DNA of 64,000 nucleotides from Terriglobia bacterium (GCA_021325275.1 JAJPHL010000047.1:1-64000), one strand, 5' to 3'; positions 1 through 9,247 are shown, numbered from the stretch's first letter. Notes: generated by a model not told the origin, from the letters alone. Numbers and translations: made by a program.

Positions 1-1453
1 ACTTGGCGCGTTCGGCCGCCGTGCGGCACCCGGCGACGGCGACCAGCGCATCCTTGACGCCGCACACCATCATCACCGGCATTTGCTTGCCCGACTTCAT
101 GAGCGTTTCGTAGCCGGTCATCACCGTGGCCGACGATCCGGCGATGGGGATGAGTCCCGCCCAGCGCGTGGCGTAGGTGAGACCGAGACGCCACGTGCCC
201 GCGCCGCCCATCGAATGGCCGCCCAAATAAACCCGCGCCGGATCGATCGAATAGCGCGTCTTGACCAGATCCGTCACGTCGAGCACGTCCTGTTCGCCGC
301 CCGATTCCTTCGAGTAGCCCGTGACCGGGCCACGTCCGCTCACGGAAGCGAGAATGTAGCCGCGCTGCTCGGCGAGTTTCGGCCAAAGTCCACCGTAGGC
401 TTCGACGAAATTGGTTTCGTCGCCGCCCGCGCCGTGCAGCAGCACCACGAGCGGATATTTTTTCTTGGCGTCGTAGTTCGAGGGCACGAAGACGCGATAA
501 GGGACCAGTTTGCCGTCGAACGACGAGCGATACGCCATGTGCAGATCACCGCGGCCGGTGACCAGAGGATCGTGACCATCTTTCAGTGCGGCGGCCGACT
601 CCGCGGCGCGCTTCAGCGCCGGATCGAAATCGACGGCTTCGGTGGATCCCAAGCCAGCGGCGCGCATGCGCGCAAAAACAAATCCCGTCAGATTCTGGAA
701 TCCCGTTCCGAAGTACGTTTGCCGCGACACTTGCACGGTCTCGAGCACTTGCCGCACCGACAGCGCCGCGGCGGCACTGGCGTCGGGCAATGCGCCGAGC
801 GTTTTTTCGAGCTCCGCGACACGCGGGCCCAAGTCCGCCACGATGAAAAAGCTGCGGTAATACTCGTAGAGCTTGGTGCCGTGACCGTCGACCAGTGTCG
901 CGCGGATCAAGTGCAGGCCGGGCGTAGCGGATTTCGACGGATCAAAGACGTAGCCCGCGATTTCGCCGGCCTTGCGGCCGCGGACATCGCCGAGCACGAT
1001 GCCGGGTTCCACGCTTGCTTCAACCGCCCCGCCGGGCTTCAACAAATCGAGCTTCATGCGATACGGGCCGTCATTAGCGGCCGGCGCGTCGAACAGAAAC
1101 GTGGCGCGCGTCATGAGATTTTCGCCCGTGCCGACGAGTTTCGCGCCGATGGCGAAATCGAGGGCCGTAGGCAATTCGGCATTCGGCGACCATGGCGAGC
1201 CCGACATCACTACCATCGCGTGTGTCAGGCTGCGATAGGCCAACGCGCGATCGGGATTTTGTGCCGCGGACATGAGCGGCTGCACCGCGGTCATGTCGCC
1301 GCCGCGACTCTGATACGCCATCATTTCAGTGCGCGCCGAAAGTCCCGCGAACTGCGCGTCCATGGGCGCGAGTTGCGCGTACGCGGGGAGAACGGCGGCG
1401 AAAAGCGCGGCGCCAAAGAAGAACTGTTGAGCGGAAGAAGACAAAAGACGCAT
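1..1453 (-). CDS. Secreted alpha/beta-hydrolase (esterase/depolymerase-like), 3' end outside window
   Basis: The frame is open from an ATG at 1453 to the window edge (about 484 codons), so the C-terminus is missing. A signal peptide covers residues 1-27 (ends AVLPAYAQ). After about 300 residues of unrecognised sequence comes an alpha/beta-hydrolase domain: the oxyanion strand PLVVLLHGAGGDE near residue 340 and the nucleophile elbow GGHSMGGAGTW with the serine near 414. The arrangement resembles secreted esterases of the PHB-depolymerase/predicted-peptidase group (COG4099-like). The catalytic histidine would lie beyond the window. It is probably exported and acts on an ester or peptide substrate that cannot be named. 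It follows the pilin operon on the same strand, 117 bases after the pilX stop, and may be transcribed separately. Confidence 0.85.
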   Translation of the reverse strand, partial: MRLLSSSAQQFFFGAALFAAVLPAYAQLAPMDAQFAGLSARTEMMAYQSRGGDMTAVQPLMSAAQNPDRALAYRSLTHAMVVMSGSPWSPNAELPTALDFAIGAKLVGTGENLMTRATFLFDAPAANDGPYRMKLDLLKPGGAVEASVEPGIVLGDVRGRKAGEIAGYVFDPSKSATPGLHLIRATLVDGHGTKLYEYYRSFFIVADLGPRVAELEKTLGALPDASAAAALSVRQVLETVQVSRQTYFGTGFQNLTGFVFARMRAAGLGSTEAVDFDPALKRAAESAAALKDGHDPLVTGRGDLHMAYRSSFDGKLVPYRVFVPSNYDAKKKYPLVVLLHGAGGDETNFVEAYGGLWPKLAEQRGYILASVSGRGPVTGYSKESGGEQDVLDVTDLVKTRYSIDPARVYLGGHSMGGAGTWRLGLTYATRWAGLIPIAGSSATVMTGYETLMKSGKQMPVMMVCGVKDALVAVAGCRTAAERAK

Positions 1454-1570
1454 CCGAATCTCCTTGGTCTCGAAGATCGGACGAGTGTAGAACAGGGCAG
1501 CGCGCGAGGCAAGCTTCGCAACGCAGTAGCGGACGCTGGAGTGTGGCCAGCCGCCGCACTCCAACAATCT

Positions 1571-4500
1571 TTAGTAAGGCGTGAACAACTGCTGGAATCC
1601 GGTGTTTTCCACGTCGCGCAAGCGCGGTGTGCCGGGCGGTAGCAGTGCGATCGTCTGGAAATCGGTATCGAATGCGTAGGTGCGCGTCGGCGCGCCGTAC
1701 ACATCGCTGCAGCAGACGGCCGGCTTGTAGGAGCTGGTGAAGTACTCGCCGTAGAACAGGCTGACCATCGAGCCGTCGTAATAGACGCTGGCGTTATTCC
1801 AATACTCCAGGAATCGCAGGAAGTTGGACGATCCGCCGTCGGTGCCGAACTCCGGACAATTCACGCCGCCGGCGCCGTTAGGCCCGCAATAGCTGCCGCC
1901 GCCAAGATTGCTGAAGGCTGAATACGTGGCCGTGGGATTCTTGCCTTGCACGATGGCCAGCCGGTAATACGTGGCTTGCGGCGTATCGCGGCCACTGGCG
2001 GTGTTCGGGGAGTTGAAACTGTTCAAGTCGCTCCACTGATTCGAGAGAAGAATCACGGCATCGGCCATCACGGCCGCGCCCACGTGGCAACCCGTGGTTG
2101 CTGTGGAGCACGAAGGATCGCCAAACGATACACTGCTCGAAGCGTTGTATTGACCCAACACGTAGACCGGGTTCTCGCTGGCGACGGTGAATCCGCCGTA
2201 TGTATTGGTGGTGCCGCCCGACGTGACCCGATTGCCAGGCAGGGCGGTTGTTCCTCCGACGAAGCCGCCGTTGACCAGCCGAAGCGCGTGCCGCGCGCCT
2301 GACACCTTATTCTTCCAGGCGACATAGGGACTTGAAGAAGTGGGGCTGCTCGGTCCGCAAACAACCGGCTGGAACGGATCGGGCAAGCCCGTACTGCTGG
2401 TGCTGTCGGTGAATTGAGTCGCGGAAAAGCCTTTGTAGATGTTCGACTGTCCGAAGGTGTCCAGCATGTTGTTTTGGTTGGAATCCTCGCCGGCATCCAG
2501 CACACCGTTCGGGGATCCGTAAGAGCTCGAAGGATTGAAAACGTCCTCGAACCCATAGGCTCCGGTGAGTCGCGAACCGGTTCCCGTGCCGACCGGGAAA
2601 TTCGGTGCGTTGGGGTCAGGGTTCATGCCGCGTCGGTCGCTGAAGTAGAAAATGTAGCCGTTTTGGCTGGTGCTCTCGACAGTGGTTCCGGTGGAACCAC
2701 TCGTAGCCGGCGAATTGCCGATGGTTCCATAGAGCCAGCGCTGCAAATTATATACATTCAACTCCACGATGTTGATGATTCCGTTGATTCCGCAACCTGT
2801 CGAGACGGCATTGGGTTGGTACGCGTAGCTCATCGAGGTGCCGTTGCTGATGGAGAACGAACCGGCTTGTCCCGCGCCTCCCTGGGTTGCTTTGTAGTAG
2901 AAGTTGCTGGAACCCGCCGTGGTTCCGCCGAGTTTGCCGCCCGGACGGGACTCGCCTTCGCGGGTATCGTACATTTGCAACGGATAATACTTGCGCGGAT
3001 CACCGTTGATGTATGCCAGCTTAGTGCCGACAGCCGTCGGTGTTGCGCTGGTGCATCCCGCCGCGGTACTGCCGCTCACGCAATACGTCTGGGTGTAGCC
3101 CGTCGCTGAAAAATTCGGGTTGAACGGCGCACTTGTGCCGGTCGCGGAGCCGGTGAGAGCTGTTTGATTACACGGATTAGGATTCGTGGCCACCCACGAT
3201 GTGCACACGTCCACGTTGCCGTCGCCGTCGATATCGGCGTAGCGCTGGAAACTGAGGATCGCGTTGGCATCCACCACTGTCGAATTCGCGGAATCCACTG
3301 GATCGCTTTGGCCGATGCCATAACCGAGCCATTCCTGCGTTACGTCGGTGTAGCTTCCATCCGATTGCCGCGCCTGAATCAAAATGTAGCCGTCGATCAA
3401 GGGCCAGCACCACGCGTTGTCGCTGACCATGCCGGTTCCGGTGGTATTCGGATAGCTTGTGATGAAATTGCTGCTCAGTAAGATGCAACTGGGACTGGAC
3501 TGTACGGCGTTTCCGGGCAGCACGAAATCTTGCCGCGCGGCGTAGTTGGTTTTGCCGCTGCCGAAGATGCCGTTGCACGCGGTGTTCTGCTTGCCCGACG
3601 GCGTTTTCCAACACTGTGTGCCGCATGTCGCGACGCTGGTTCCCCCGTACGGGTCGGCGCCCTTCACGGTGCTCGGCGTGCAGCCGCTCGTATAGGCGTA
3701 CGCCGCGCCGCTATAAGGAGTGGGTCCCAAACCCGGTTCATAAATACAGCCCGCGGGCCAACTGCCGGTAGTTAGCTGCGCCAGGCAGTTGTTGCTGGCC
3801 GATCCTGCGCTTGCGGCAGGAAGAACGTTGGAGCTGATCTGCGTCATTCCTTCGGCGAACGCCGTACCGCAATAGGTGGCCGGCGTGGTTGTGTTGGACG
3901 TGACGCATGGGCCCGCCGCCGCCGTTCCGCCATAGGTCGGCGCCGTCGTGGTGCCGCCGACGTACGGCGACACGTTGGCGAGGCGCACCGGAGTTCCCGG
4001 CGTCGGGAACGTTCCCGATGCGTTACTATCATTGATCAGCACGCGAATCTGCGAGATCGAGTACAACCGGCTCTGCGTAATGAACGCGCAACCCGACGGC
4101 GGCTGGCCCGTGCATTGCGTCTCTCCTGTCCACGGCTGGCGCAGCAACTCGATCGGACGGTATCCGTCAGTCACGATCGGCAAGTTTAGGCTGTGTACGC
4201 CCGACTTGTAGTTGATGATCATGCTGTTGTACGTGTTGGTCGAGAGATTCACCCAGTTGGGATTGAGCGCGGATCCAATGCCGCCCTCGATGCTGCCTTC
4301 GTCGGTCAACGTCATTGCGCGGCAGGTGGAAGCCGGCAGGGTTCCATCGCAACCAGACGTCGTGGTGGGGATCAGGACGTTTGATCCGTTGTAATAGCCG
4401 CTGCCCGACGAGATCGAGTAACCGTTGGGAAGACCCAGGCGGATCACTTCACCGGCCGTGGTCATCTTGCTGTGGAAGATCAGGTTCCAGGAGTTGTTGA

Positions 4501-5122
4501 GCGTGGCCAAATACAAATTGCTGTTGGTGTGCACGCGTCCCGTCATGTTGTAAAGCGCGCCGGGATAGTAGCTGAGATCGCCGTCGGAGAAGACGCCGAA
4601 CTGGAACACCGGAATCAAAGCCACGTCCACATGGCGGATCATCGAGACGTCCGCGCCCGAGGAAGCCTGCGCGTCGACCGAAAGCGTAATCGGTACGAGC
4701 TCGGCGATCAAGCCGGCGAAGGCGCCCGAAGAGATCGTGGAGTCCGTAATGGTCGGCACGTTGCCCGAGGAAATAAAAGTCAGCGTGTAGGTGTTGTAGG
4801 TGATGCCGGAAATCGAGGGAGGATAGGCGGAGAGTCCGGTGATTTCGCTGGAGGTCGGCGAGGCCTCGCCGGAGTAGAGGCCGTTCAAGTCGCCCATCAT
4901 TTTTTCCATCGCCGCTTCTGCGCCGTAGTAGGCCTGCGTGTCCTGCAAGTCGTTGCCGTTCACGGTGCGCTCGGAGGTGACCATGTAGATGGTGCCCACC
5001 GCGATGCCCGACAACAGCAGCAGCAGGAGCAACGATGTGATCAAGGCAAAACCGCGGCTCTTGCTGAAACGCTTCGCGATGCTTCGCTTGTTCAGCTTGT
5101 TGAAGTTCAACTGTTTCAACAT
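1571..5122 (-). CDS. pilX: Giant PilX-like type IV pilus assembly protein
   Basis: A protein of 1183 residues. Residues 1-90 look like a PilX N-terminus: basic leader, SRG|FALITSLLLLLLLSG prepilin-type site and helix, then a polar helical stretch. The glutamate usual at position +5 of pilins is absent. The remaining ~1090 residues are Gly/Ser/Thr/Asn-rich with many Cys, unlike PilX proteins, which are normally around 200 residues. Two acidic Ca-binding-like loops are visible: DIDGDGNVD near residue 630 and DSNQNNMLD near 879, reminiscent of calcium sites in PilY1-type tip adhesins. It is the last gene of the fimT-pilV-pilW-pilX operon and may combine minor-pilin and tip/adhesin roles (inference). 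The start has a good Shine-Dalgarno site, AAGGAG, seven bases upstream of the ATG. Confidence 0.8.
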   Translation of the reverse strand: MLKQLNFNKLNKRSIAKRFSKSRGFALITSLLLLLLLSGIAVGTIYMVTSERTVNGNDLQDTQAYYGAEAAMEKMMGDLNGLYSGEASPTSSEITGLSAYPPSISGITYNTYTLTFISSGNVPTITDSTISSGAFAGLIAELVPITLSVDAQASSGADVSMIRHVDVALIPVFQFGVFSDGDLSYYPGALYNMTGRVHTNSNLYLATLNNSWNLIFHSKMTTAGEVIRLGLPNGYSISSGSGYYNGSNVLIPTTTSGCDGTLPASTCRAMTLTDEGSIEGGIGSALNPNWVNLSTNTYNSMIINYKSGVHSLNLPIVTDGYRPIELLRQPWTGETQCTGQPPSGCAFITQSRLYSISQIRVLINDSNASGTFPTPGTPVRLANVSPYVGGTTTAPTYGGTAAAGPCVTSNTTTPATYCGTAFAEGMTQISSNVLPAASAGSASNNCLAQLTTGSWPAGCIYEPGLGPTPYSGAAYAYTSGCTPSTVKGADPYGGTSVATCGTQCWKTPSGKQNTACNGIFGSGKTNYAARQDFVLPGNAVQSSPSCILLSSNFITSYPNTTGTGMVSDNAWCWPLIDGYILIQARQSDGSYTDVTQEWLGYGIGQSDPVDSANSTVVDANAILSFQRYADIDGDGNVDVCTSWVATNPNPCNQTALTGSATGTSAPFNPNFSATGYTQTYCVSGSTAAGCTSATPTAVGTKLAYINGDPRKYYPLQMYDTREGESRPGGKLGGTTAGSSNFYYKATQGGAGQAGSFSISNGTSMSYAYQPNAVSTGCGINGIINIVELNVYNLQRWLYGTIGNSPATSGSTGTTVESTSQNGYIFYFSDRRGMNPDPNAPNFPVGTGTGSRLTGAYGFEDVFNPSSSYGSPNGVLDAGEDSNQNNMLDTFGQSNIYKGFSATQFTDSTSSTGLPDPFQPVVCGPSSPTSSSPYVAWKNKVSGARHALRLVNGGFVGGTTALPGNRVTSGGTTNTYGGFTVASENPVYVLGQYNASSSVSFGDPSCSTATTGCHVGAAVMADAVILLSNQWSDLNSFNSPNTASGRDTPQATYYRLAIVQGKNPTATYSAFSNLGGGSYCGPNGAGGVNCPEFGTDGGSSNFLRFLEYWNNASVYYDGSMVSLFYGEYFTSSYKPAVCCSDVYGAPTRTYAFDTDFQTIALLPPGTPRLRDVENTGFQQLFTPY

Positions 5123-5134
5123 AACGAGTCTCCT

Positions 5135-5190
5135 TCGAAAACCCCAGCGCCGCAGGCGCCTTCTAAAAACCCAGCGCCACAGGCGCCCCT
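5135..5190 (-). repeat. Tandem hairpin repeat between pilW and pilX
   Basis: Two near-identical ~24-base units lie head to tail in the 87-base pilW-pilX gap. On the coding strand each reads GGCGCCTGYGGCGCTGGG followed by four or five T. Each unit can fold as a short GC hairpin (GCGCC/GGCGC) followed by a T-run, which could attenuate transcription or stabilise mRNA between the two genes. Function is inferred from shape only. Confidence 0.6.
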
Positions 5191-5209
5191 CTCACTCCTC
5201 CGGCAGATC

Positions 5210-6499
5210 TCAATAGCGGTCCACGAAAACCAAGTTTCTCGGCGACACCGCCGAGATCATGGACACCCGCGAGTAACCGCGACCCACCAACCGCTGGCTG
5301 GCCGCGCGCGCCTGCACGAAAATGTTCACCTTGCTGATCTGGTTCGGCGTGTACGACGTTGTGCCGCCGTTGCACGAACTGGGGGGACTGAATGGGTTCG
5401 CGATGTTCGGGCAGGTGATGCCCGCCGACGAATCGTAGATGTCGTAGCTGAATTGCAGATTCTCGATATTCTGCGCCACCGGCGTTGGCGGCAACGCATT
5501 CACCTGGCGCATCAGGCGCGGGTAGGAATACGTGTAGTTGTCGATGTAATACGTCACCACGATGACGCGAAATACTTTGGTCGAGGGAAACGTCCCTAGG
5601 GCCATCGCCGGGCTTACGGTCTTATCGAAGTTTTGGATGGACGATATGCCGCCGGCGACACCGGAGGTCTGTTGGCCCACCGGGAACAATGTGCTGTTGA
5701 AATTCAGCGGATCGCCCGCGGTGTTCAGGTCCACCACGAAGCCGCCCGATTCGACCGTCGTCACGGTGCCCACCGCGCTTCCATTTGTATTGTTGAAGAA
5801 CAGCACGTCGCCCACGTTTAATCCATACGCCGAATCGTTGGGCGCGGGATTGGTGGAGGGATCGAACGTCACTTTGATCGGCGTGCCCGAAATGTCGACG
5901 GTGGCCGCAACCTGGTCGAGCGAACTGGCCGTGGAGCCGTTCCACGACGAAGGATAATTGTTATCTTTGTAGACGATGGTCACTACGTCGGTCGGGACGA
6001 TGGTGGATGTCCAAGGATCGCGGTCCACGGAGCCGCTGGTCGACGCGTTCGGCTGCGACACCTGGGCGCCTTGCCCGTCTTGCGGATTGACCCAGTAAAG
6101 CCAAGAATTGGACGTTCCGCTTTGATAGTAGTTCAACGCCGAGGCGCCGCCCGGCGCGACGCCGCCGACATTCACCCAGCAGGGCAGCGACGAGGTCACG
6201 TCGCATCCCAGCTGCGGATAGGGCGGTTCCCCCAGCGGATGCGGCAATTGCAAGCCGCCGTTGGGCAATCCCGTGCCGGCCACCAGCAGATCGCGATAAA
6301 TCAAATTGATCGCCACGCGCGCGTTCTGCTGCATGTCGCCGCGCAGCGTCGCGATAGTGCTCACGTCCACGCTCTGTCCGAACATCCAGACGGCTCCCGC
6401 AAGGAGGATGCCGGAGATCGCCGTGGCCACCAGCACTTCGGCCATGGTGTATCCAGCTTGCCTGGAAAGCTTTCGAGCGTGATGTTTGGGTGTGATCAT
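5210..6499 (-). CDS. pilW: PilW-like minor pilin / prepilin-type protein
   Basis: A 429-residue protein with a class III prepilin signal: basic leader, cleavage at QAG|YTMAEVLVA, glutamate at +5, and a hydrophobic helix (ISGILLAGAVWMFGQ). Tyr rather than Phe follows the cleavage site. The segment after the helix (RGDMQQNARVAINLIYRDL) matches the PilW pattern of an N-terminal alpha-helix leading into a beta-rich globular domain. In known pili, PilW-family minor pilins join FimT/PilV/PilX in a tip-priming complex after cleavage by PilD. It lies in an operon between pilV (7 bases upstream) and pilX. It is longer than typical PilW (~270-350 residues), with a Gly/Ser-rich insertion. Confidence 0.85.
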   Translation of the reverse strand: MITPKHHARKLSRQAGYTMAEVLVATAISGILLAGAVWMFGQSVDVSTIATLRGDMQQNARVAINLIYRDLLVAGTGLPNGGLQLPHPLGEPPYPQLGCDVTSSLPCWVNVGGVAPGGASALNYYQSGTSNSWLYWVNPQDGQGAQVSQPNASTSGSVDRDPWTSTIVPTDVVTIVYKDNNYPSSWNGSTASSLDQVAATVDISGTPIKVTFDPSTNPAPNDSAYGLNVGDVLFFNNTNGSAVGTVTTVESGGFVVDLNTAGDPLNFNSTLFPVGQQTSGVAGGISSIQNFDKTVSPAMALGTFPSTKVFRVIVVTYYIDNYTYSYPRLMRQVNALPPTPVAQNIENLQFSYDIYDSSAGITCPNIANPFSPPSSCNGGTTSYTPNQISKVNIFVQARAASQRLVGRGYSRVSMISAVSPRNLVFVDRY

Positions 6500-6506
6500 G
6501 GGACGC

Positions 6507-7070
6507 CTACCTAAACCTCGAAATCAGCGTGTTGATCGTGTAACTGCGCGTGTGTCCCTTGGTGTTGGTGTACTGCACCGTCACTTGCAATTGCCGCACG
6601 TCGGGATTGATCGTTGCGCCGCTGGGCAGCGAGGTGATCGTGATCTGCCGCTGATAGTTCGACAACGTGATCGTTTGGTCGTCGGCCGTTCCCAGCACGC
6701 CGTCGGGTCCGGGCAACACCATGGTCTCGGTGGGGCCGTCGTCGGCCGTGCCGATCAGGCCGTCGGAGCCGGGCAATCCCAGCGACTGAAAGCCGGTGAC
6801 GAAAATGCCGTTGGCCGTATTGTTGTTGTTGATGTTGCTGAAATTGATTTGAGCGCTCTCCCGCGCCGTGAAGATCGCTTCCACGGCCTCGCGCGCCTTC
6901 TGCTTGCAGATCAAATCTTCCTGCGAACTGCTGATGTTGTCGATGGCGGTGCTGAACAGCGCCAACATGCTGACCAAACCGACTGACAGAATGAACATCG
7001 CGGTCATCACTTCGGCCAGCGAGAAACCGGCTTCGGGTTTGGTCTTCGTGCGGATGTTGGCGTTGTTCAT
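6507..7070 (-). CDS. pilV: PilV-like minor pilin
   Basis: A 187-residue prepilin: leader MNNANIRTKTKPEAG, cleavage before FSLAEVMTAMFILSVG, Glu at +5, then a hydrophobic helix and a small C-terminal domain. The pattern fits PilV/GspI-type minor pilins. A longer reading frame runs upstream, but it would overlap fimT and lacks a plausible start. Two close ATGs exist (7076 and 7070). The Shine-Dalgarno GAGG abuts the first but sits six bases before the second, so 7070 was chosen. The gene begins 8 bases after the fimT stop, indicating cotranscription. The middle has two repeats of the type GxDGxxGTADD (LPGSDGLIGTADD, LPGPDGVLGTADD), possibly metal-binding turns. Confidence 0.85.
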   Translation of the reverse strand: MNNANIRTKTKPEAGFSLAEVMTAMFILSVGLVSMLALFSTAIDNISSSQEDLICKQKAREAVEAIFTARESAQINFSNINNNNTANGIFVTGFQSLGLPGSDGLIGTADDGPTETMVLPGPDGVLGTADDQTITLSNYQRQITITSLPSGATINPDVRQLQVTVQYTNTKGHTRSYTINTLISRFR

Positions 7071-7078
7071 GGGCATCC

Positions 7079-7717
7079 TCACTTCCAATAATAGCCGTTG
7101 GGACCGTTGAATAACTTGTAGAGCGTGATTCGTCCCGTGCTTCCCCAAACCGTGACGCTGCGTTGCGAGGCCATGTCGCCCGAGATCGCCGTGTAGACCA
7201 CGCCGTTGCACAATTTCCCGTTGGCGTCGCGGCCCGCGCCGTCGGGTTGGAAATAAATTTGCGTCCCGGCATTGAAATCGACGGCTTGCGTGGGACACGT
7301 GCAGGGCGGCACGGCGCAACTGCAAAAGCCGTCTTGATCCTGCGGCGTTCCGCTCAAAATCTGGAAGGAAACTTGGCCCGGGATCGAGTCATTGCTGACG
7401 TTCGTGATGGTCGTCACCGTGGTGGCGACTCCACTCACGTAGCTCGTGGTACTCAGCAATTGATCGAGCACGATGCCCGAGGGCGCGTTGAACGTGAGGC
7501 GATAAACCAAGCGCTTACTGATCGCGTCTTGCCGCGCTACACGCATTTCCTGCTGAATCAACTGCGCGGCCGAATCGGCGGCCGCCAATTTCAGACTGCT
7601 CAATACGTTAATGATCGCCGCCGCGCTGACGATCAGCGCGATGGCGACCACGACGAGCACTTCGAGCAGGGACACACCTTTTTCGCGGTCCTGACCGTAT
7701 TGTGCACTTCTTTTCAT
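7079..7717 (-). CDS. fimT: FimT/GspH-like pseudopilin
   Basis: A 212-residue protein beginning with a prepilin signal: leader MKRSAQYGQDREKG, cleavage before VSLLEVLVVVAIALIVSAAA, glutamate at +5. The helix is followed by RVARQDAISKR, a segment typical of GspH/FimT, which minor-pilin complexes use for pilus initiation (and FimT for DNA binding in some species). A short Cys-rich insert (CSCAVPPCTC, near residue 133) is unusual and could form disulfides or bind metal. It is the first gene of the pilin operon; the start was taken because the upstream ATG is followed at once by a stop. Confidence 0.8.
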   Translation of the reverse strand: MKRSAQYGQDREKGVSLLEVLVVVAIALIVSAAAIINVLSSLKLAAADSAAQLIQQEMRVARQDAISKRLVYRLTFNAPSGIVLDQLLSTTSYVSGVATTVTTITNVSNDSIPGQVSFQILSGTPQDQDGFCSCAVPPCTCPTQAVDFNAGTQIYFQPDGAGRDANGKLCNGVVYTAISGDMASQRSVTVWGSTGRITLYKLFNGPNGYYWK

Positions 7718-7728
7718 CTATCCATGAA

Positions 7729-7757
7729 GTCTGCAAGAAGTAGGCTGCCCATGTCAA
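7729..7757 (-). promoter_or_regulatory. Possible promoter of the pilin operon
   Basis: On the minus strand TTGACA (complement of 7752-7757) is a perfect sigma-70 -35 hexamer 35-40 bases upstream of the fimT start. The matching -10 is poor (CAGACT at an 18-base spacing). Just upstream are two direct copies of the 6-base palindrome GGTACC (around 7759-7779). No other signal is visible in the 135-base gap. Confidence 0.3.
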
Positions 7758-7852
7758 GGGTACCAGAGGCACAGGTACCAAGTTCCTCGCATCGACACGA
7801 AGGTACTGGCGGCGATTTCCGAGCCACAGACAAAGCCTTTTCCAGCTTTTAT

Positions 7853-8341
7853 TTACGCGCCCTTTGCTAGTTCGCGCCCGGCGGCCGAAACTTGGCGTTC
7901 CAATTCGGCTGTGTCGGCCCCGATCAGGGTGTCGGCGCCGAAGTCCAAGGCGAGCTGACAGACGTTCTCGACTTGCGGGCAAAGCCGGGCTTCGATGTGC
8001 TCGACTTGAGGCAGCAGCAAGCGCGCGACGGCGACATGCTTCAGGTAGGTGTGGCCGGACATCACCGGATCCAGCGGCGGTTCAAAACGCTCGGCGGCCG
8101 GCGCGTGCAGAAGATCGTTGATGCGCTGCGCGCGATCGGCGTCCGTCATCGGCACGGCTTGCAAATCTTGGCGGATATACGCCCGACGCCCGTGGCGTTT
8201 CTCGCGGACCGAATTGGCAAGCTGCGCGATTCCCAAGAGGTCGTGCGAGCGGTAGATGGTTTGCGCGTCAGCCGAGTCGAGGGCGTGTCCCGCTGCAATT
8301 TTCGCGGAGATACTCGCCAAGCGGGAATCTTCGAAAGTCAT
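7853..8341 (-). CDS. MqnE/MqnC-like protein lacking the radical-SAM core
   Basis: A 162-residue protein. Residues 1-54 match the start of futalosine-pathway radical-SAM enzymes such as aminofutalosine synthase MqnE (MTFEDSRLASISAKI, then YRSHDLLGIAQLANSVREK). Residues 85-162 match their C-terminal end (YLKHVAVARLLLP, LALDFGADTLIG, a final alpha-helix). The ~230-residue middle of a normal enzyme, including the CxxxCxxC iron-sulfur motif and the SAM-binding barrel, is absent, and only ~30 linker residues join the two ends. It cannot be a catalytic radical-SAM enzyme. It directly follows a UbiA/MqnP prenyltransferase gene with a 9-base gap, so the menaquinone context is kept. It may be a decayed paralogue after internal deletion or a non-catalytic partner. 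The reading frame is intact. Confidence 0.7.
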   Translation of the reverse strand: MTFEDSRLASISAKIAAGHALDSADAQTIYRSHDLLGIAQLANSVREKRHGRRAYIRQDLQAVPMTDADRAQRINDLLHAPAAERFEPPLDPVMSGHTYLKHVAVARLLLPQVEHIEARLCPQVENVCQLALDFGADTLIGADTAELERQVSAAGRELAKGA

Positions 8342-8350
8342 GGAGGGAAT

Positions 8351-9220
8351 TTAGCGGCGCCAAAAAATATCCGCGGACCAAAATGCGAAAAATAACAAAC
8401 TGATCCACGCATTCACGTTGAAAAACGCCGGACTCACGCGCGACAAATCACCCGGCTTCACGAGACTGTGCTCGTAGATCAAAAGCGCGGCGACAATCGC
8501 CAGTCCCAGCGCGGCAATCCAGCCGAGATGAAAGTGCAGCGCCAGCGCGGCGAGCGGAATCATCATGACCGCGTGCATCGCGGTAGAAATCCCCAGCGCG
8601 CGTGGCACGCCCCAGCGATTGGGTATGGAGTACAGCCCCGTGGAGCGGTCGAAGTCGACGTCTTGACACGCATAAATGATGTCGAAGCCCGCGGTCCACA
8701 GCATCACGGCGGCGGTCAACAGCAAGATGGCAGGATCGAGCGATCCCCGCACCGCGATCCACGCGGCGGCGGGCGCGATTCCCAGGCTCAATCCCAGCAC
8801 CAAGTGCGACCATGCGGTGAATCGTTTGGTGTAGGAATAAAAACAAACGATCCCCAGCGCCACCGGCGAGAGCATCAGGCAAAGCGGATTCAATTGCCAC
8901 GCGGCGATGGCGAGCACCGCGGCGGAAACTGCGGCGAACGCCGCGACGAAAGCGGGCGTGAGCAATCCCGCGGGAATCGCGCGCGTGCGGGTGCGCGGAT
9001 TCGCGGCGTCCCAGCGCGCGTCGATCAAGCGATTGAACGCCATGGCGCAAGAGCGCGCGCCAACCATCGCCACGACGATCCAAAGAATCTGCCGCCCGCT
9101 CGGCCATCCTTGTGCGGCGAGCACGGCGCCGGTGAGCGCAAACGGCAGCGCGAACACGGAGTGCTCGAACTTGATCATTTCGAGCGTCACGCTCAGATTG
9201 TGGAAGAAGCGTCGGAACAT
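8351..9220 (-). CDS. mqnP: UbiA-family prenyltransferase, probably MqnP
   Basis: A 289-residue membrane protein with about eight hydrophobic helices. Both aspartate-rich motifs that bind Mg-diphosphate are present: NRLIDARWD (N63, D67, D71) and CQDVDFD (D187, D189, D191) followed by STGLYSIP. The family attaches a polyprenyl chain to an aromatic acid in quinone synthesis. The neighbouring MqnE-like gene favours the futalosine menaquinone route (MqnP) over ubiquinone UbiA, but this is context-based. The start at 9220 (MFRRFFHNL) gives the normal family length; the frame continues upstream into antisense of larB and is not used. The start lies 27 bases from the divergent larB start. Confidence 0.85.
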   Translation of the reverse strand: MFRRFFHNLSVTLEMIKFEHSVFALPFALTGAVLAAQGWPSGRQILWIVVAMVGARSCAMAFNRLIDARWDAANPRTRTRAIPAGLLTPAFVAAFAAVSAAVLAIAAWQLNPLCLMLSPVALGIVCFYSYTKRFTAWSHLVLGLSLGIAPAAAWIAVRGSLDPAILLLTAAVMLWTAGFDIIYACQDVDFDRSTGLYSIPNRWGVPRALGISTAMHAVMMIPLAALALHFHLGWIAALGLAIVAALLIYEHSLVKPGDLSRVSPAFFNVNAWISLLFFAFWSADIFWRR

Positions 9221-9247
9221 GCGCACTTCATATTGTAATCTGAATGT

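Noticed and set aside
83-1642. 519-codon plus-strand open frame
   Set aside because: Antisense shadow of the minus-strand hydrolase; composition is His/Arg-rich and no motif, while the opposite strand has signal peptide and GHSMGG.
4472-5599. 375-codon plus-strand frame across pilX/pilW
   Set aside because: Antisense of two pilin genes with clear prepilin signals; lacks recognisable protein features.
7729-7757. Sigma-54 promoter for the pilin operon
   Set aside because: GG and GC elements are 15 rather than 12 bases apart.
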